This document shows positions 61,333-64,000 of a stretch of 64,000 bases of DNA, in pieces. Position 1 is the first letter of the stretch. The number at the start of each line of letters is the position of its first letter. The position numbers were made by a program, and so were the translations under genes. The notes beneath the pieces were generated by a model that did not search any database, was not told the origin of the DNA, and saw only the letters and a program-made list of their open reading frames with translations. The DNA lies in contig CALHFG010000021.1 of assembly GCA_938029215.1 (NCBI GenBank), forward strand, positions 1 through 64,000, read 5' to 3'. This stretch comes from an uncultured Acidimicrobiales bacterium (lineage in GTDB: Bacteria > Actinomycetota > Acidimicrobiia > Acidimicrobiales > SZUA-35).

Positions 61333-63999
61333 CTAGCCGCCTTCCGGAGGGTCGGGCTCTGGTGCGGGATCGTCGCCCTGCTCGGTTGTCGTAGTGGTTT
61401 GCTGCTCGACGGTCGTGGCGGTGGTGGTTGGCACTGCCGTCGTGCTTGTGGGCACCGCCGTCGTAGTGGTTGATGCAGTCGTCGTAGTCGTGGGCAGTGT
61501 CGAGGTCGTGGTAGGAGTGGTCGTCTCGGTAGAGGTGGACCCGGAGGTAGGCGGCAAGGACTCGGTAGTCGTCGGAGCCTTATCGGTCGTAAACGTCAAG
61601 GTGCTCGAGCTCTTCTTGCCTCCACGGCTGAACGCCTCGACTGTCACGCGGTAGCTCGTGTCGGGATCGAGGCCCCTGAACGTGCGGGCATGGGAATTCC
61701 AGCATTGAGTGGTGTCCGGATATCCGTCGCTGTGGATCAGCACCCCATTGAGGTAGAACCGACTTCCGGCACAAATGTCGGTCCGGAACGAAACCGTCCC
61801 GGTGGTCTGGGAGGTGGCGGTTTTGGTGAAGCCGGAGATGCGTGGCGCTACGTCGACCTCAGGCGTCGGCTTGGTGGTGAACGAAACCGACCGCGAGGCC
61901 GAGCGGTTGCCATCAGCGTCGATTACAACGGCAGTCACCGTGTAGGTAGTGTTTGGCTGCAGCGCTCCGCCAAAGTCTTGTCGCCCAGCCAACAGCTGAT
62001 GGTTGACCACACATCGCTGCTGGTTTGGATACCCCGATCGGCCGTTTTTGACTCCGGAGATTGTGTATTCGGTGCCGGTGCATTCGGATGCGGTGTAGGT
62101 GATTCGGGCCGTCGTGTCGGTCAATGAGTCGTAACTGATCGAAACGATGCTGGGCGCTTCGTCGACCGGAGGCTCGGTTGGTTGGATGGACTCGGTCGGC
62201 GCCCCCTTCGTATCCGGCACGGATGGTTCCGTAGCTGGTGCGGCGACATCGGGGGCAGGGGTGGTCGGCTGAGTGGTCGGCTGAGTGGTCTCCGGTTCGG
62301 CCTTGGTAGAAAACTCGACCGCAGCGGGGTCAGAGTTGCCACCGGCCCCGCTTACAACAACGATCATTCGATAGTTCGTGCTGGGCGACAACCCGCCGAC
62401 CAAGATCCGATGAGTGGTGGCACAACTGGCGGTATTGACCGAACCCACCTGCCCGCCAACGGAGTAGGTGACCGATGTGCACGCGTTGGCGGACACCTCG
62501 ACAACGGCCCGGTTGTGGCTGATCAAAACCAGCCGAACGCCCGAAATCAATGGAGCCGGGATCGTTACCTCGGTCTCCTCAACCGGTCTACCGGACTCGG
62601 AGCCTTGGGTGACCGGTGGGGCTACAGGCGCCGGCGCCGCCCTTTCAAGCTCCTCCAGGAACTCGCCGCCGAGGTCTTCTTCGGTGACGTCTTCCTTCTC
62701 CAGTTCAATCGTGGTCGAGGGCCCTGACGTGCTGGGCGCAAGGATGGTGGTTGCGGTGGTCTGTGTGGATCCCGCCACCTGTATTGCTGCGGCTTGGTCA
62801 TCGCTCCCGCCACGGCTATTGAACGCAAACGCTGCGCCACCGAGCACGAGCACGAGGGCCGCCGCCGCGAGGGTCACCAACATCCGACTGGATCGCCGTG
62901 TAGATGCGGGAAGATCGGCCTCAACAACCGTTGGCGATTCGGACACACGTACAACCCCAGGGGCCGCGGCAACCCCTTGTGTGGCTTGTGCCGCCGAGGA
63001 AGTCTCTTCGCCGAAACCTTCTGAGGCCACCGACCCGACGTAGGTGGCCGACTCCGAACCCAACACTTCCCTGACGGTTTCGGATTCTGTTCCGTACTGC
63101 TCGGCTGCCTTGGTAGGCATCGTGACATCGTGCGCCGCCGCTGGCAGCAGGGTCTCCAGTCCAACACCGGCCTCGGCTGCGGCGATCCCGGCCCGGAGCT
63201 CGGCGTAGAATTCGGCTCCGTTGGCCGGGCGATTCTCGGGTTCTTTGGCCATCCCTCGTTCGATCACCGAACAAATGGCGTCGGGGACATCCGGCCGGAG
63301 GTCGGTGACGCCGTGGTTGGCAACGCGATTAATGACACTCAACACGTCGGCTGGCAGATCGTCGCCAGTGAACGGCGGACGACCGGAAACCAAGGCGAAC
63401 AGTGTCGCGGCGAGTCCGTAGACGTCGACTGCGGGCGTGGCCTTCGCGGTCACGAACGACTCGGGCGGTGCGTATGCCGGCGTGAAGCTGAGCGCTGTCG
63501 ATTGGCTGGCCGTCTCCGAAGACGACAAGCGGGAAATCCCGAAATCGGTCACCTTGGGGGCCCCGTCTGGCGCCAGCAAGATGTTGGCTGGCTTGATATC
63601 GCGGTGCACGATGTGTTCCTGATGGGCATCACCCAGGGTTTGTGCGACCGAAGCAACGAGCGTTGTTGCTTCCCGCCAGTCCAGAGGGTTTGTGGGGTCG
63701 ATCCGTTCCGCCAACGAGCCGGCGGCGTAGAACGGCATGATGATGTAGGGCTCGCCGTTGGTCGTTGTGCCGGTAGCGAAGATCGGGGCGATACCTGGAT
63801 GGTCGGTCAACCTCCCCATAGCCCGACGTTCGCGATCGAAGCGACGCTTGACCCCTTCGTCCCAGGCGGAGTGGAGAACCTTCACCGCTACCCAGCGGTC
63901 CAGTTCCTCCTGCCACGCCTTGAACACCCGCGCCGATCCCCCTCGGCCAATCTGCTCCAGACGGCTCAGTCCTTCAATGCCCAACTCAACGTCCACCAC
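61333..63999 (-). CDS. Ser/Thr protein kinase with FN3-like repeats, N-terminus possibly cut
   Basis: This protein of at least 888 residues has a Hanks-type kinase domain (IGRGGSARVFKAW P-loop, VAVKVL, HRDIKPANIL, DFGISRL), a long linker, one transmembrane helix (MLVTLAAAALVLVLGGAAFAF), and an extracellular part with three FN3-like domains and a Thr/Pro-rich C-terminus. Each FN3-like repeat has a conserved Cys, a second Cys, and His (for example ECTGTEY...RCVVNHQLL). The frame is still open at the window edge; the GTG at 63999 may be internal, so the start is not fixed. It likely senses extracellular ligands and signals in the cytoplasm. Confidence 0.88.
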   Translation of the reverse strand: MVDVELGIEGLSRLEQIGRGGSARVFKAWQEELDRWVAVKVLHSAWDEGVKRRFDRERRAMGRLTDHPGIAPIFATGTTTNGEPYIIMPFYAAGSLAERIDPTNPLDWREATTLVASVAQTLGDAHQEHIVHRDIKPANILLAPDGAPKVTDFGISRLSSSETASQSTALSFTPAYAPPESFVTAKATPAVDVYGLAATLFALVSGRPPFTGDDLPADVLSVINRVANHGVTDLRPDVPDAICSVIERGMAKEPENRPANGAEFYAELRAGIAAAEAGVGLETLLPAAAHDVTMPTKAAEQYGTESETVREVLGSESATYVGSVASEGFGEETSSAAQATQGVAAAPGVVRVSESPTVVEADLPASTRRSSRMLVTLAAAALVLVLGGAAFAFNSRGGSDDQAAAIQVAGSTQTTATTILAPSTSGPSTTIELEKEDVTEEDLGGEFLEELERAAPAPVAPPVTQGSESGRPVEETEVTIPAPLISGVRLVLISHNRAVVEVSANACTSVTYSVGGQVGSVNTASCATTHRILVGGLSPSTNYRMIVVVSGAGGNSDPAAVEFSTKAEPETTQPTTQPTTPAPDVAAPATEPSVPDTKGAPTESIQPTEPPVDEAPSIVSISYDSLTDTTARITYTASECTGTEYTISGVKNGRSGYPNQQRCVVNHQLLAGRQDFGGALQPNTTYTVTAVVIDADGNRSASRSVSFTTKPTPEVDVAPRISGFTKTATSQTTGTVSFRTDICAGSRFYLNGVLIHSDGYPDTTQCWNSHARTFRGLDPDTSYRVTVEAFSRGGKKSSSTLTFTTDKAPTTTESLPPTSGSTSTETTTPTTTSTLPTTTTTASTTTTAVPTSTTAVPTTTATTVEQQTTTTTEQGDDPAPEPDPPEGG

Positions 64000-64000
64000 G

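Overview
The window looks like a chromosomal segment of a high-GC actinobacterium. The class Acidimicrobiia (Ilumatobacter-like) is my inference, from the many F420-type enzymes (three luciferase-like monooxygenases, one deazaflavin-dependent nitroreductase, one PPOX-fold protein), many GTG starts, short convergent or ATGA/GTGA-overlapping gene spacing and actinobacterial-style promoters. I saw no rRNA or tRNA genes, insertion sequences, phage genes or CRISPR arrays. About 46 protein genes fill nearly all of the window, and no gene-free stretch is longer than 300 bases.

Bases 1-28,400 are ordinary mixed metabolism: a truncated unknown gene, F420 enzymes, a lipoprotein, a 2OG-Fe(II) oxygenase, a VOC protein, an ArsR regulator, a glycosyltransferase, a heterodimeric ABC exporter (8,002-11,588), a secreted LVIVD/beta-propeller protein with a polyaspartate tail, a hotdog thioesterase, a serine hydrolase, an AhpD-like protein, an SLC12-type transporter, a large unrecognised secreted protein, a Rieske oxygenase, an SDR, a membrane zinc peptidase, a crotonase and a quinone oxidoreductase.

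Bases 28,500-36,960 hold an unusual group. A 1,412-residue cyclase/STAND-type regulator is translationally coupled to a short catalase-fold protein. Converging on them is a gene for one polypeptide that joins a class-3 lipase to a lipoxygenase-like domain. This is a plausible lipid release, oxygenation and peroxide-processing unit.

Bases 37,000-40,450 carry a MmcQ/YjbR protein, a methyltransferase, a 2Fe-2S ferredoxin, an AraC regulator and two small membrane proteins.

Bases 40,550-59,100 form a complete beta-glucan (probably laminarin-type) utilisation locus. It contains a LacI-family regulator, an ABC sugar importer without its own ATPase, a GH16 lipoprotein, a GH94-like giant phosphorylase candidate, a 1,488-residue multidomain GH16 enzyme, and a five-gene overlapping operon (lactonase, sugar dehydrogenase-like SDR, ManD-type dehydratase, KDPG aldolase, KDG kinase). 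The operon matches a semi-phosphorylative Entner-Doudoroff route from glucose/gluconate to pyruvate and glyceraldehyde-3-phosphate. Six copies of the palindrome TGGGAGCGCTCCCA or close variants sit before the regulator, importer, large GH16 and catabolic operon. This is the operator known for CebR/CelR cellobiose repressors, so the locus reads as one regulon.

Bases 59,100-64,000 hold a small winged-helix/membrane protein pair, a permuted papain-like (YiiX/NlpC-P60-type) protein and a Ser/Thr kinase with three FN3-like repeats, cut by the window edge.
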